A stretch of 43,556 nt of DNA from a virus: the IMG/VR virus record IMGVR_UViG_3300031656_000011, positions 1-43,556 of that record. One strand, 5' to 3'. Every line of letters starts with the position of its first letter. Position 1 is the stretch's first letter. Both the position numbers and the translations under genes were made by a program. Below the pieces are notes generated by a model, which was given only the letters and a program-made list of their open reading frames with translations, ran no database searches and was not told where the DNA came from. Shown one piece after another: positions 1 to 9,404 of the stretch.

Positions 1-968
1 GCTGTAAAGTTACCTGTAAAAGAACCACTCATTGCAATTCCGTCTGCAGATACAGTAAGTCCATTACCTCCGCCAACGTTCATTGTAACTGTTTCACTAT
101 TAGTTTGGTTCATTGAGAATGCGCCGCCGCCTGTTAGACCTGAGCCTGCTGACATTGTTACTGTTCCGTTACCAATTGTTAATCCGTTAATAGCTGCTGA
201 AAGTTCAGCATCTGTTGCCATTGCATTTTGGATTTCTGATAGTGTGTTGAATGCTGCTGATGCACCGTTAACTAAGTTTGATACTGCTGTATTAGTATAT
301 GCATTCGAAGTTGAATTTGCTGAACTAATTGCTGCTGATTGCGCTGCATTAGCTTTAGCTGTTGCATCTGCACTTGCTGTACTGATTGCATTAGACTGTG
401 CCGAGTTAGCTTTAGCTGTTGCGTCTGCACTTGCTGTTGCATCAGCTGCTGAATTAGCCGCGTTAGCTTTAGTAGTTGCATCTGTTGCTGCTGCAGATTG
501 CGCTGCATTAGCTTTAGAAGTTGCATCTGCACTTGCTGTTGCTTCTGCTGCTGCTTCTCTAGCATCAACGTAAGACTTGTTAGCCGCGTCTGAAGCCGCT
601 GTTGGAGTCGTAAGTTCAGTAATCTTGTTACTGTTCATGTCGATTCCGTCACGTACATTCAATGTTTCTTCGAATCGAACTTCTTTCTTAAAACGTGTCT
701 TTTTGTTTACGTTAGAGTTGAATGAAGCTGCGTCTGAATCTGCTGTACCATCATCTGTTGTTGTTAGTGTAGTAGCAAGGATCGCAATGTTACGTTCCAT
801 GTCAGCCATACGTCGTAGAGACGATTTTGAACCTGACATAACAATTTCGTTAACGCCTGGTGTTCCAACTGATTCAACTAGGTCACCAGATGCATCATAT
901 TTGTATTTTTTGTTTTTGTTTAGAGCCGTTGTTACCTCGACACCATTCTTTTTATATCTTCTTGACAT
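1..968 (-). CDS. Tail-fibre-like structural protein (partial, C-terminus off left edge)
   Basis: The frame is open from ATG at 968 to the left edge (about 322 codons), so the C-terminus is missing. AGGAGAG lies six bases before the ATG. The first 105 residues are charged and non-repetitive (MSRRYKKNGVEV...), suggesting an attachment domain. Next comes the common fibre motif DGIDMNSNKITELTTPTAA, ending in SYVDA, then Ala/Thr/Ser/Asp repeats of the ADATTKANAAQ type predicted to form a long coiled stalk. The last visible part, rich in Gly (SAGSGLTGGG), resembles beta-structured fibre tips. It is the last gene of the leftward fibre cluster, 117 bases after the 862-aa fibre. I infer a virion fibre or whisker; receptor-binding function is not shown by the sequence. 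Confidence 0.65.
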   Translation of the reverse strand, partial: MSRRYKKNGVEVTTALNKNKKYKYDASGDLVESVGTPGVNEIVMSGSKSSLRRMADMERNIAILATTLTTTDDGTADSDAASFNSNVNKKTRFKKEVRFEETLNVRDGIDMNSNKITELTTPTAASDAANKSYVDAREAAAEATASADATSKANAAQSAAATDATTKANAANSAADATASADATAKANSAQSNAISTASADATAKANAAQSAAISSANSTSNAYTNTAVSNLVNGASAAFNTLSEIQNAMATDAELSAAINGLTIGNGTVTMSAGSGLTGGGAFSMNQTNSETVTMNVGGGNGLTVSADGIAMSGSFTGNFT

Positions 969-1047
969 TTTTTACTCTCCTATGAGTGTGTTTAACGCGA
1001 AAGAAATACTCTGTATCTCTCAAATCCTTATTAAATAAGAACTAAGT

Positions 1048-1068
1048 GAGCGGCTGTCATAGCCGCTC
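1048..1068 (-). promoter_or_regulatory. Hairpin between two fibre genes
   Basis: Perfect eight-base stem GAGCGGCT/AGCCGCTC with a five-base loop, 17 bases past the stop of the 862-aa fibre. No T-run follows on the minus strand, so it is more likely an RNA-stability or attenuating hairpin than a full terminator. I found no late-promoter box in the 117-base gap. Confidence 0.45.
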
Positions 1069-1085
1069 TCCGTTAGCTAAACGTA

Positions 1086-3674
1086 TTATGTAAATTTCCA
1101 GCCTGTTACTTCAACTTCGTCACCAGCGTCTACAATTGCTGCTACAAAAGTAACTACGCCTGTTCCGTTGTTAACTGAAGTTATTTCAGATGGACGTACT
1201 AATAGTCTGTTAATGTATATGCTATAATCTTCTGCGCCTATTAGGTCAGTAAATGTATATGCTACAGTAGCTGCACTAGTTACGTCTTGTACTGCACTAT
1301 GGAAGCGTAGCATTGAGATGTTTGACTCAATTGATGCCACTGCTGCTGTAATACTTGTACTATAAGCTGATGTAATTGCAGTTTCGCGTGTATCAGTGTA
1401 TGCAGTGGCTGTTGCTAATGCTGTGTTAGCTTTAGCTGTTGCATCTGCACTTGCTGTACTGATTGCTGTGTTAATAGCAGTTGCGTTGTTAGAAATAGCA
1501 GTTACATTACTAGCGATACCAGATGCATTAGTTGCTGTTGCATTCTCAGTGTCAGTTACACGACCTGCTAATGTAGTATGAGCAGATGTGTTAGCTGTAA
1601 TAGCTGATTCTGCTGTAGATACACGACCTGCTAATGTAGTAGTATCAGTAGAGTTAGTTGTAATATCAGTGTTGATACTAGTTAACTGTCCTGCTATAGT
1701 AGCACTAAAGCTTGCATCATCTGCAAGAGCTGCTGCTAGTTCATTAAGTGTATCTAATGCGCCAGGTGCTCCGCCAAGTAATGTTGTTACTTCTGCATCA
1801 GTGTATGCTTTTGCACTCACTAGTGCTGCGTTAGCTTTAGTAGTTGCGTCTGCGCTTGCTGTTGCTTCTGCTGCACCTTGTGCCGCGTTAGCTTTAGTAG
1901 TTGCATCAGATGCTGCTGCTGTTGCACGTACACCGTCTTTTGCTTCTGCTGATGCAATTGCATCTGCTTCTGCTGAGTTGGCTTTAGTAGTTGCATCTGC
2001 GCTTGCTGTTGCAATTGCGTCTGTTTCTGCTGAGTCAGCTTTAGAAGTTGCGTCTGCACTTGCTGTACTGATTGCTGCACTTTGTGCCGCGTCTGCTTTA
2101 GTAGTTGCATCTGTTGCTGCTGCACTTTGTGCCGCGTCTGCTTTAGTAGTTGCATCTGCACTTGCTGTTGCTTCTGCACTTGATTGTGCTGAGTTAGCTT
2201 TAGTAGTTGCATCTGTTGCTGCTGCACTTTGTGCCGCGTCTGCTTTAGTAGTTGCATCTGAGCTTGCTGTTGCAATTGCTGCTGCCTGTGCTGAGTCTGC
2301 TTTAGCTGTCGCATCTGCACTTGCTGTGCCTGCGCTTGCAGAAGTAACACTTGAAATTGCAGCTGAAAGTTCAGCGTCTGTTGCCATTGCATTCTGGATT
2401 TCAACTAATGTATCAAATGCTGCGCCAGCGCCGCCTGTTACTGCTGAAATTGCTGCTGCCTGCGCCGCATCTGCTTTAGTAGTTGCGTCTGCACTTGCTG
2501 TGTTAGTTGCTGCTGTAGCTTTAGCTGTTGCGTCTGCACTTGCTGTTGCAATTGCGTCTGCTTCTGCTGAGTTGGCCTTAGTAGTTGCGTCTGATTCTGC
2601 TGCATTTTGTGCTGCTGTAGCTTTAGCTGATGCATCTGCACTTGCTGTTGCTTCTGCTGCGCTTTGTGCTGAATCAGCTTTAGTAGTTGCGTCTGCACTT
2701 GCTGTGTTAGTTGCTGCTGTAGCTTTAGCTGTTGCGTCTGCACTTGCTGTACTGATTGCTGTGTTAGCTTTAGTAGTTGCATCGGTTGCTGCTGTTGCTA
2801 ATACTGCATTTGCTTTAGTAGTTGCATCTGTTGCTGCTGCTGCCTGTGCCGCGTTAGCTTTAGTAGTTGCATCTGTTGCTGCGCTAGATTCAGCTGAGTT
2901 AGCTTTAATAGTTGCATCTGATGCTGCTGTTGCAATTGCGTCTGCTTCTGCTGTGTTAGCCTTAGTAGTTGCATCTGTTGCTGCTGCGTTTTGTGCTGCT
3001 GTAGCTTTAGTAGTTGCTTGGTCTGTAGCAAATGTTTCTGTTAATGCAACCTGCGCATCAAGATAAACTGTAGTTGCTTTTAAAGCTAGTGCAGTTGTTA
3101 TAGTAGTTGCATAATTTGCATCATTTGACAATGCTGCTGCTAGTTCATTAAGTGTATCTAATGCACCAGGTGCTCCGCCAAGTATGTCACTAACTGCTGA
3201 GTCAACATATGTTTTGTTTGCTGCATGACCGTCTGCTGTTGGTGCTGCTACATTGATGATTTGGTTGTTGTCCATGTCAACTTTATCACCAAACGTTACT
3301 GCATTTCCTGCAGAGTCAGTAATCTTCTTACCTGGCTGCATTTGTAATGTTGCTGCCATATTAACTGTTGTAGCTGACGACAGTGTCATTACACCAAGTC
3401 CTGAAACTTTAGTTGTTAATGACTGACCTGCATCTGCTTGTACAACAATCGTACCAGCGTCAGATTCGATAACCTTTTGTCCGTCAATGTATAGTGAACC
3501 TTGCGACAGATAAAGGTCGCGCCACTTCATTGATGGCGAACCAAGGTCGAAACCTGTTGTACCATTTGAATCAATTGTCGGGATGATTGAACCCGTCATT
3601 GATAGATTGCCAGCTAGTACTGAATCAGCATTAGTTTGGAATCCACCGTCGATTATAAATTTTTTCTGTGCCAT
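1086..3674 (-). CDS. Tail-fibre-like structural protein, 862 aa
   Basis: The N-terminus (MAQKKFIIDGGFQT) and the following segment GSPSMKWRDLYLSQGSLYID match a pattern common at the start of marine T4-like fibre proteins. Next are a VDMDNNQIINVAAPTADG...KTYVD motif and the fibre motif GGAPGALDTLNELAAALSND, which recurs near residue 630. The centre (about residues 210-610) is almost entirely ADATTKA/AQSAAATD repeats, probably a trimeric coiled stalk. The C-terminal 90 residues are ordinary sequence (FHSAVQDVTSAATVAYTF) and may form the tip domain. AAGGAAA precedes the ATG by nine bases. It lies between two other repeat-rich fibre genes. The exact position in the virion is unknown. Confidence 0.7.
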   Translation of the reverse strand: MAQKKFIIDGGFQTNADSVLAGNLSMTGSIIPTIDSNGTTGFDLGSPSMKWRDLYLSQGSLYIDGQKVIESDAGTIVVQADAGQSLTTKVSGLGVMTLSSATTVNMAATLQMQPGKKITDSAGNAVTFGDKVDMDNNQIINVAAPTADGHAANKTYVDSAVSDILGGAPGALDTLNELAAALSNDANYATTITTALALKATTVYLDAQVALTETFATDQATTKATAAQNAAATDATTKANTAEADAIATAASDATIKANSAESSAATDATTKANAAQAAAATDATTKANAVLATAATDATTKANTAISTASADATAKATAATNTASADATTKADSAQSAAEATASADASAKATAAQNAAESDATTKANSAEADAIATASADATAKATAATNTASADATTKADAAQAAAISAVTGGAGAAFDTLVEIQNAMATDAELSAAISSVTSASAGTASADATAKADSAQAAAIATASSDATTKADAAQSAAATDATTKANSAQSSAEATASADATTKADAAQSAAATDATTKADAAQSAAISTASADATSKADSAETDAIATASADATTKANSAEADAIASAEAKDGVRATAAASDATTKANAAQGAAEATASADATTKANAALVSAKAYTDAEVTTLLGGAPGALDTLNELAAALADDASFSATIAGQLTSINTDITTNSTDTTTLAGRVSTAESAITANTSAHTTLAGRVTDTENATATNASGIASNVTAISNNATAINTAISTASADATAKANTALATATAYTDTRETAITSAYSTSITAAVASIESNISMLRFHSAVQDVTSAATVAYTFTDLIGAEDYSIYINRLLVRPSEITSVNNGTGVVTFVAAIVDAGDEVEVTGWKFT

Positions 3675-3687
3675 AATTTAATTTTCC

Positions 3688-3701
3688 TTTTTCGCGAAAA
3701 A
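3688..3701 (-). promoter_or_regulatory. Palindrome in leader of 862-aa fibre
   Basis: TTTTTCGCGAAAAA, a perfect 14-base palindrome directly upstream of the ribosome site of the 862-aa fibre gene. It may form a small hairpin or a protein-binding site. Confidence 0.35.
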
Positions 3702-3724
3702 AGTAATCTACATTGAGTAGTAAT

Positions 3725-3732
3725 GTATTTAC
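3725..3732 (-). promoter_or_regulatory. Weak late-promoter-like box GTAAATAC
   Basis: One mismatch from the ATAAATAC box, 51 bases upstream of the 862-aa fibre start. Position fits, sequence is imperfect. Confidence 0.3.
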
Positions 3733-3787
3733 CATTAATTTTCCCATATTAACTGCTTTTATATTTACATATTAAAGCAGGTATGTC

Positions 3788-3811
3788 GGGTGCAGCATCA
3801 TTGCCACACCC
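3788..3811 (-). terminator. Stable 3' hairpin after the giant fibre gene
   Basis: GGGTGTGGCA pairs with TGCTGCACCC (minus strand, two G-U pairs, loop ATGA), 17 bases past the stop of the 1814-aa fibre. The G-U pairs fit only the minus-strand RNA. No T-run follows, so it may stop exonucleases or terminate weakly. Confidence 0.45.
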
Positions 3812-3828
3812 TAGTTTTTTAGTTTACA

Positions 3829-6800
3829 TTACACATCAATGTAAGTTGCAATAACCTTCACTGTTGCTGTACCTGATGTAGGTGTATATGTAAGTTCAAC
3901 ATTGTTGCCATTCATATTCACACTTGCATCACCAATTAAATCAGATCCGGTATAAACCATAGCGAATTCAGTGATATAAGCTGTTGTGCCATCATGTACT
4001 ACTAGTGCTTCACGTGTTTCATAATTGCCAGCTCCGTCATCCACTTGGATAACATACTTAGCTGAACGATATGCTGTTCCGTCAAACGTATCTGTTACAG
4101 TTGAACCTGTAGCTGATACTGCTGATTTCTGCACATATGCTTTAATGTCTGCTGCTAGCTTCTCTTTAGTAACTTGACCATCAATTAACGTTGGATCTAG
4201 TCCAGCTGTTGGAGCAATTACAACTATCTGTGTGTCAACTGGAACAGCTGATACGAAAGTAATTGTTGCTGCTGCATCATTGATAGTATAGTGAGTTGCA
4301 GGATCTTGTATAACACCGCCTACAAATACCAAAGCTGATGTTTGCGTAGCATTAATAGTTAGTGAGTACGTTGTTGCTACTCCATCACCTGGGATAGTTT
4401 GACGACCTGATGTTACAAAGATTGTAAGTGGGTCAACAAGTTCCATACCTGATAAGTCTTGCTTAACTGCTAATACATATTCTGCTTTGCCAGTGTAATC
4501 AGTATCTGATACATCTGTTAAGTCTAGAACTGATTCGTTAGTGTCAATAGTGATAACACCTGTTGCTGAATCGTATGTTGCTAAGCCTGCGCCTGCTGTG
4601 TCAACAACACTTAGTGCTGAACGTGCTCTTGCGTCTGTGAAGTAAAGTGACGTGCCTTCTGCTAGATCATCTGTTGTATAAAGAGACATATCTTGTGCTG
4701 AGATTGCTGCATCTAGTACTGACTTTGATACTGCGTCACCTGGTAGTGAAGCTGTGCCTAGGCCTGATACCATGCTGCCGCCCATTGCAACGTTACCTGA
4801 CATTGTTCCACCAGCTAGTGGTAAACGTGTGTCGATATCTGCTTGTAATGTTACGTCTGCTGCTGCAAATTCACTACGGATTGCTCCGCGATCTGTTGTT
4901 GCTGTAGCGTGGTCTGTATTGTTATCAGCTGCTTCAGATGCTATTGCACTTGACAATGCGCCTTCTGCTGCTAATGCACGAGTTTCTTCTGCTGAAATAG
5001 CTGTAACGTTAGCTGCAACTGCTCCAGTTAAAGTACCGTCTGCGTTTTGGAATGCAGTAACAATTTCACTTAGTGAGTCTAAAGAAGCTGCGTCAACGTT
5101 GCTGATCACGTTAGCTACTGTAGCTGATAAAGTGTTAATGTTAGTTTGTAGAGTAGTATCATCTGCTAGGCGTGTTGCCGCTTCTGTTACTAGATCTGCT
5201 GCTACACCACTAATTGCATTTGCGTTAACTACTTCTGCTGCGCCTGCGCGTGTTGCTTCGCTTGCAATGTTAGTTGCGTTAGCTGATTCTGCTGCACGTG
5301 CTGTTGTTGCTTCTGCTGTTAAATTAGCTGTTAGAGTTGAGTCTGCTGCAATACGTGCAACTTCTTCTGCTTTAACTGCTGCGTCAATCTTCATGTCAGC
5401 GTCTGCTAGAGATGATGCTGTATTATGGAAGTTTGATGTAGTTGGAGCAACATACGTACCAGTTGCAGATAAACCTGCGCCTGCTTGTGTAGCTGTAATT
5501 TCAACTAAGTTAGCTGCCGTTGCATTTGCATTAGCTAGTTCTGCTGAACGTGCTGTGCTTGCTTCTGCTGTAACAGCGTCTGCGTTTGCAACTTCTGCTG
5601 CTCGAGCTGTAATTGCTTCTGCGTCAATGTTGCTTTGTAGTGTTGTGTCATTTGCTAAACGTGTGCCAGCTTCTGCTGTGTCTGCTGCGTCCGAAGTCGC
5701 TGCACGTGCTACGTCTTTTGCTTCTGCTGATGCAATTGCTGCTACTTGAGCGGCGTCTGCTTTAGTAGTTGCGTCTGCTGTTGCACGAATCTCTTCGTCT
5801 GCAATAGCTGTAGCGTTTGTTGCTACATCAGTAGTTAAAACACCTTCTGCTGCTGTTGCACGTGATGCTTCTGATGTAATTGCTGTTGCATTTACGCCTT
5901 CTGCTGCTGTTGCACGTGATGCTTCATTTGAGATAGCTGTTGCATTTGCGCCTTCTGCTGCACGTGCTGTTGTTGCTTCAGATGTAATTGCTGTTGCATT
6001 AGTAGCAATATCAGTTACGTTAGTAGCAATATCAGTTACGTTAGTAGCAATATCAGTTGTGTTTGTTGCTACGTTAGTAGTTAACACACCTTCTGCTGCT
6101 GTTGCACGTGATGCTTCATTTGAGATAGCTGTTGCGTTTGTTGCTACGTTAGTAGTTAAAACACCTTCTGCTGCTCTAGCTGTTACTGCTTCATCAGATA
6201 TAGCTGTTGCATTAGCGCCTTCTGCTGCTCTAGCAGTAGTTGCTTCGCTTGAGATAGCTGTAGTTAAAACACCCTCTGCTGCTCTAGCAGTAGTTGCTTC
6301 GCTTGAGATAGCTGTAGTTAAAACACCTTCTGCTGATGTCGCTCGGCCTGTTTCTGCTGTAATAGCATTTGCATTTGCAAGTTCTGCTGCTCTAGCAGTA
6401 GTTGCTTCGCTTGAGATAGCTGTAGTTAAAACACCATCTGCTGTTGCAAACTCTGTACGGATCGCTGCGCGATCTGTTGAAGCTGTAGCTGCTAGTGCAG
6501 TAATTGCACCATTAATAGTTGAATCTGCGCCTTGGAATGCAGTAACAATTTCTGTTAGTGAATCTAGTGCTGCAGAATCAGTGTTGCTGATAATGTTGTT
6601 AATTGATGCTAAGTTAGTGTCAACATCTGTACGTAGGCTGGCTTCGATTCCAGTTGCACGTGTTGCTTCATTTGAAATAGCTGTTGCATTTGCACTTTCT
6701 GCTGCTCTAGCAGTAGTTGCTTCGCTTGAGATAGCTGTTGCATTTACGCCTTCTGCTGCTCTAGCTGTTGCTGCTTCATTTGAAATAGCTGTAGCGTTTG

Positions 6801-9273
6801 TTGCCACATCCGTAGTTAAAACACCTTCTGCTGCTCTAGCAGTAGTTGCTTCGCTTGAGATAGCTGTTGCATTTGCACTTTCTGCTGATCTAGCAGTAGT
6901 TGCTTCGCTTGAGATAGCTGTTGCGTTAACACCTTCTGCTGCTGTTGCACGTGATGCTTCATCTGAGATAGCTGTTGCGTTAACACCTTCTGCTGCTGTT
7001 GCACGTGATGCTTCATCTGAGATAGCTGTTGCGTTAACACCTTCTGCTGATGTTGCTCGTCCTGTTTCTGCTGTAATAGCTGCTGCGTTAGTAGCGATAT
7101 CACTTACGTTAGTAGCGATTGCTGTATCATGTACACCATCTTTAGCTGTTGCACGTGTTACTTCGCTTGCAATGTTAGTTGCATTTACGCCTTCTGCTGC
7201 TGTTGCGCGTGTTGTTTCTGCTGAAATATCATTTGCATTTGCAAGTTCTGCTGCTCTAGCTGTTGTTGCTTCTGCTGATAATCCATTAGTAAGAGTTAAG
7301 TCTGCCGCTGCGCGATCAGATACTTCTTGAGAAATAGCTGCTACGTTAGTTGCAATATCTGCTTCAACTGCATCCATTTCGCCTTCAAGTGCTGTTGCAC
7401 GTAAAGATAATGCGTCATCTGCTGCGTCTGAAGTTACTGCACGTGCTACATCTTTAGCTTCTGCTGATGCAATTGCATCTGCTTCTGCTGAATCAGCTTT
7501 AGTAGTTGCGTCTGCACTTGCTGTTGCTTCTGCTGCTGCCTGAGCTGAGTTAGCTTTAGTAGTTGCATCTGCACTTGCTGTTGCTGCGCGTGTTACGTCT
7601 TTTGCTTCTGCGTCAACTACTGCTTGATCAGCTTTAGCTGTTGCATCTAATGCTGCTGTTGCAACTGATGCTGCGTCGCCTGATACACGGTTTGCAGATT
7701 CTGCTGTGTCTGCCGCTACTAATGCTGCGATTTCGCCGCCTGTAGTTGCAATTTCTGCGTTCAATGCTGTTGTAATAGCGCCTTCTGAAATACCAACTTC
7801 TGTGCGGATTAATGCGCGATCTGTTGCTGCTGCGTTGATTGCTGCTGTGTGAGCGGTATCAGCTGTTTCAAATGCTGAAACGATTTCAGTTAATGAATCA
7901 AGTGCTGCTACGTCAACGTTAGAGATAACATTGTTTACAGTTGTTTCCAATGTATCAATGTTGTCTTGTAATGTAACGTCTGCTGCACTACGAGTAGTTG
8001 CTTCTGCTGTAACAGCGTCTGCGTTTGCAACTTCTGCTAGGCCTGCGCGTGTTGTTTCTGCTAATACTTTAGCTGTTGCGTCTGCACTTGCTGTTGCTTC
8101 TGCTGCTGCTTGAGCTGAATCAGCTTTAGCTGTTGCGTCTGCACTTGCTGTTGCTTCTGCTGCTGCTTGAGCTGAATCAGCTTTAGCTGTTGCGTCTGCA
8201 CTTGCTGTTGCTGCGCGAGTTACGTCTTTTGCTTCTGCTGATGCAATTGCATCTGCTTCTGCTGCGTCTGCATATGTCTGCATAGCTGTAGTTACTGCTG
8301 CGTCTGCTGTTGCAAAGTCAGTGCGAACACTTGTATCTGCATTTGCGCGAGCTGTTGCTTCTGAAGCAATAGCTGTTGCGTTAGCTGATTCAGAACCAGT
8401 TGCGCGTGATACTTCAGTTGCTAAGTCAGATTGTAGTGTTGCAATTTCAGAACCAGTTGTTGCAATTTCAGATGCTAGACCTGAATTTAATGTAACAATG
8501 TCGCCTTCTACTGCTGTTGCACGTGCTGCTAGTGCGTTATCATCTGCTAAACGTGTTGCTGCTTCAGATGTAATAGCTGTTGCGTTAGCGCCTTCTGCTG
8601 CTCTAGCTGTTACTGCTTCTGCTGCAATGTCATCTGCTAGACTAGCGTCTGCTGTTGCACGTGCTGTAACTTCTGCTGCAATAGCGTTAGCGTTAGCTGT
8701 GATAGATGAAGATAGTGCGCTGTCTTGTGTTTGGAATTCAGCAACAATTTCACTAAGTGAATCTAGTGCTGCTGGATCGACGTTAGTAAGAATATTGTCG
8801 ATTTGTGATTGTATATTTGTATCAGCTAGCTGATACGCAGTTTCAATTGCATTTTCACGTCCTGTTGCACGTGTTGCCTCGTCAGATGTAGCAGTTGCGT
8901 TAACGCCTTCTGCTGCTGTTGCACGAGTTGCTTCTGCTGAGATTGCATTTGTGTTAGCTACTTCTGCTGCACGTGCAATTACTGCTTCTGCTGAAACCGC
9001 ATCTGCGATGTCTGTTACTACTGCTGCTTTAGCAAGGGCATTAGTAAAGTACTTGTTAGCACCTTCTAATAGATCGTCAGTTGTATATGAACCGATAAGA
9101 TCTGCTGCTGTTACTTTAAGTAGTGCGTCCGATGATGCACTGTGCAATAGGAATGTATCTAGTGATGCGACTGAACCTGCACCAGTTTGGCCAGAAACTG
9201 ATGATGGGGCCAGTTTGCCTACGATTACTGAACCAGTACCGAGTGCGGGTGCTTTAATTTGTCTAAAAGCCAT
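3829..9273 (-). CDS. Giant repeat-rich tail fibre protein, 1814 aa
   Basis: The chosen ATG at 9273 (MAFRQIKAPALG) has TTGGAGAA eight bases upstream; an earlier in-frame ATG at 9288 overlaps that site and is unlikely. The N-terminal 90 residues include the fibre motif LLEGANKYFTNALA. The body consists of short Ala/Thr repeats (ATAISSEATTARAAEG type), punctuated by four copies of a spacer like NVDxAALDSLxEIVxAFQ, encoded near 8760, 7900, 6570 and 5090. A second YTTDDLAEGTSLYFTDARAR motif lies near residue 1540. The C-terminal 250 residues are non-repetitive beta-rich domains (YSLTINATQTSALVFVGGV, then VIQDPATHYTI) typical of marine myovirus fibres. Its length suggests a very long fibre. Long antisense open frames across this gene are by-products of the repeats. 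Confidence 0.75.
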   Translation of the reverse strand: MAFRQIKAPALGTGSVIVGKLAPSSVSGQTGAGSVASLDTFLLHSASSDALLKVTAADLIGSYTTDDLLEGANKYFTNALAKAAVVTDIADAVSAEAVIARAAEVANTNAISAEATRATAAEGVNATATSDEATRATGRENAIETAYQLADTNIQSQIDNILTNVDPAALDSLSEIVAEFQTQDSALSSSITANANAIAAEVTARATADASLADDIAAEAVTARAAEGANATAITSEAATRLADDNALAARATAVEGDIVTLNSGLASEIATTGSEIATLQSDLATEVSRATGSESANATAIASEATARANADTSVRTDFATADAAVTTAMQTYADAAEADAIASAEAKDVTRAATASADATAKADSAQAAAEATASADATAKADSAQAAAEATASADATAKVLAETTRAGLAEVANADAVTAEATTRSAADVTLQDNIDTLETTVNNVISNVDVAALDSLTEIVSAFETADTAHTAAINAAATDRALIRTEVGISEGAITTALNAEIATTGGEIAALVAADTAESANRVSGDAASVATAALDATAKADQAVVDAEAKDVTRAATASADATTKANSAQAAAEATASADATTKADSAEADAIASAEAKDVARAVTSDAADDALSLRATALEGEMDAVEADIATNVAAISQEVSDRAAADLTLTNGLSAEATTARAAELANANDISAETTRATAAEGVNATNIASEVTRATAKDGVHDTAIATNVSDIATNAAAITAETGRATSAEGVNATAISDEASRATAAEGVNATAISDEASRATAAEGVNATAISSEATTARSAESANATAISSEATTARAAEGVLTTDVATNATAISNEAATARAAEGVNATAISSEATTARAAESANATAISNEATRATGIEASLRTDVDTNLASINNIISNTDSAALDSLTEIVTAFQGADSTINGAITALAATASTDRAAIRTEFATADGVLTTAISSEATTARAAELANANAITAETGRATSAEGVLTTAISSEATTARAAEGVLTTAISSEATTARAAEGANATAISDEAVTARAAEGVLTTNVATNATAISNEASRATAAEGVLTTNVATNTTDIATNVTDIATNVTDIATNATAITSEATTARAAEGANATAISNEASRATAAEGVNATAITSEASRATAAEGVLTTDVATNATAIADEEIRATADATTKADAAQVAAIASAEAKDVARAATSDAADTAEAGTRLANDTTLQSNIDAEAITARAAEVANADAVTAEASTARSAELANANATAANLVEITATQAGAGLSATGTYVAPTTSNFHNTASSLADADMKIDAAVKAEEVARIAADSTLTANLTAEATTARAAESANATNIASEATRAGAAEVVNANAISGVAADLVTEAATRLADDTTLQTNINTLSATVANVISNVDAASLDSLSEIVTAFQNADGTLTGAVAANVTAISAEETRALAAEGALSSAIASEAADNNTDHATATTDRGAIRSEFAAADVTLQADIDTRLPLAGGTMSGNVAMGGSMVSGLGTASLPGDAVSKSVLDAAISAQDMSLYTTDDLAEGTSLYFTDARARSALSVVDTAGAGLATYDSATGVITIDTNESVLDLTDVSDTDYTGKAEYVLAVKQDLSGMELVDPLTIFVTSGRQTIPGDGVATTYSLTINATQTSALVFVGGVIQDPATHYTINDAAATITFVSAVPVDTQIVVIAPTAGLDPTLIDGQVTKEKLAADIKAYVQKSAVSATGSTVTDTFDGTAYRSAKYVIQVDDGAGNYETREALVVHDGTTAYITEFAMVYTGSDLIGDASVNMNGNNVELTYTPTSGTATVKVIATYIDV

Positions 9274-9335
9274 ATTAGATTTCTCCAATCAATATATTGA
9301 TAAAAGCGTACAATTCTTTCATACGCATGAATTCA

Positions 9336-9358
9336 CACTATGTGGGAACCACACAGTG
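9336..9358 (-). promoter_or_regulatory. Hairpin at the predicted 5' end of the fibre mRNA
   Basis: CACTGTGTGG pairs with CCACATAGTG (one G-U pair, three-base loop). It begins one base after the transcript start predicted from the promoter box at 9365, so the mRNA would begin with this stem. Confidence 0.45.
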
Positions 9359-9364
9359 CGTATT

Positions 9365-9372
9365 GTATTTAT
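9365..9372 (-). promoter_or_regulatory. Late promoter box ATAAATAC before the giant fibre gene
   Basis: GATATAAATAC on the minus strand in the gap between the 346-aa structural gene and the fibre. Predicted start near 9359, leader about 85 bases. Confidence 0.6.
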
Positions 9373-9404
9373 ATCAATTTGACTTTAGTAAACGTATATG
9401 AAAA

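Noticed and set aside
272-3031. Gln/Leu-rich minus-strand frames (QQQVQMQLLKL type)
   Set aside because: Shifted reading of the same GCA/ACA-rich repeats; they would overlap the real fibre genes entirely.
1588-3066. Long plus-strand open frame (492 aa, Ala/Val/Ser-rich) opposite the 862-aa fibre gene
   Set aside because: It mirrors the Ala/Thr repeat codons of the fibre gene, has no ribosome site and no non-repetitive domain.
4754-9382. Several plus-strand Ala-rich frames opposite the giant fibre gene
   Set aside because: Same repeat artefact; no start signals, and the minus frame has fibre motifs at both ends.
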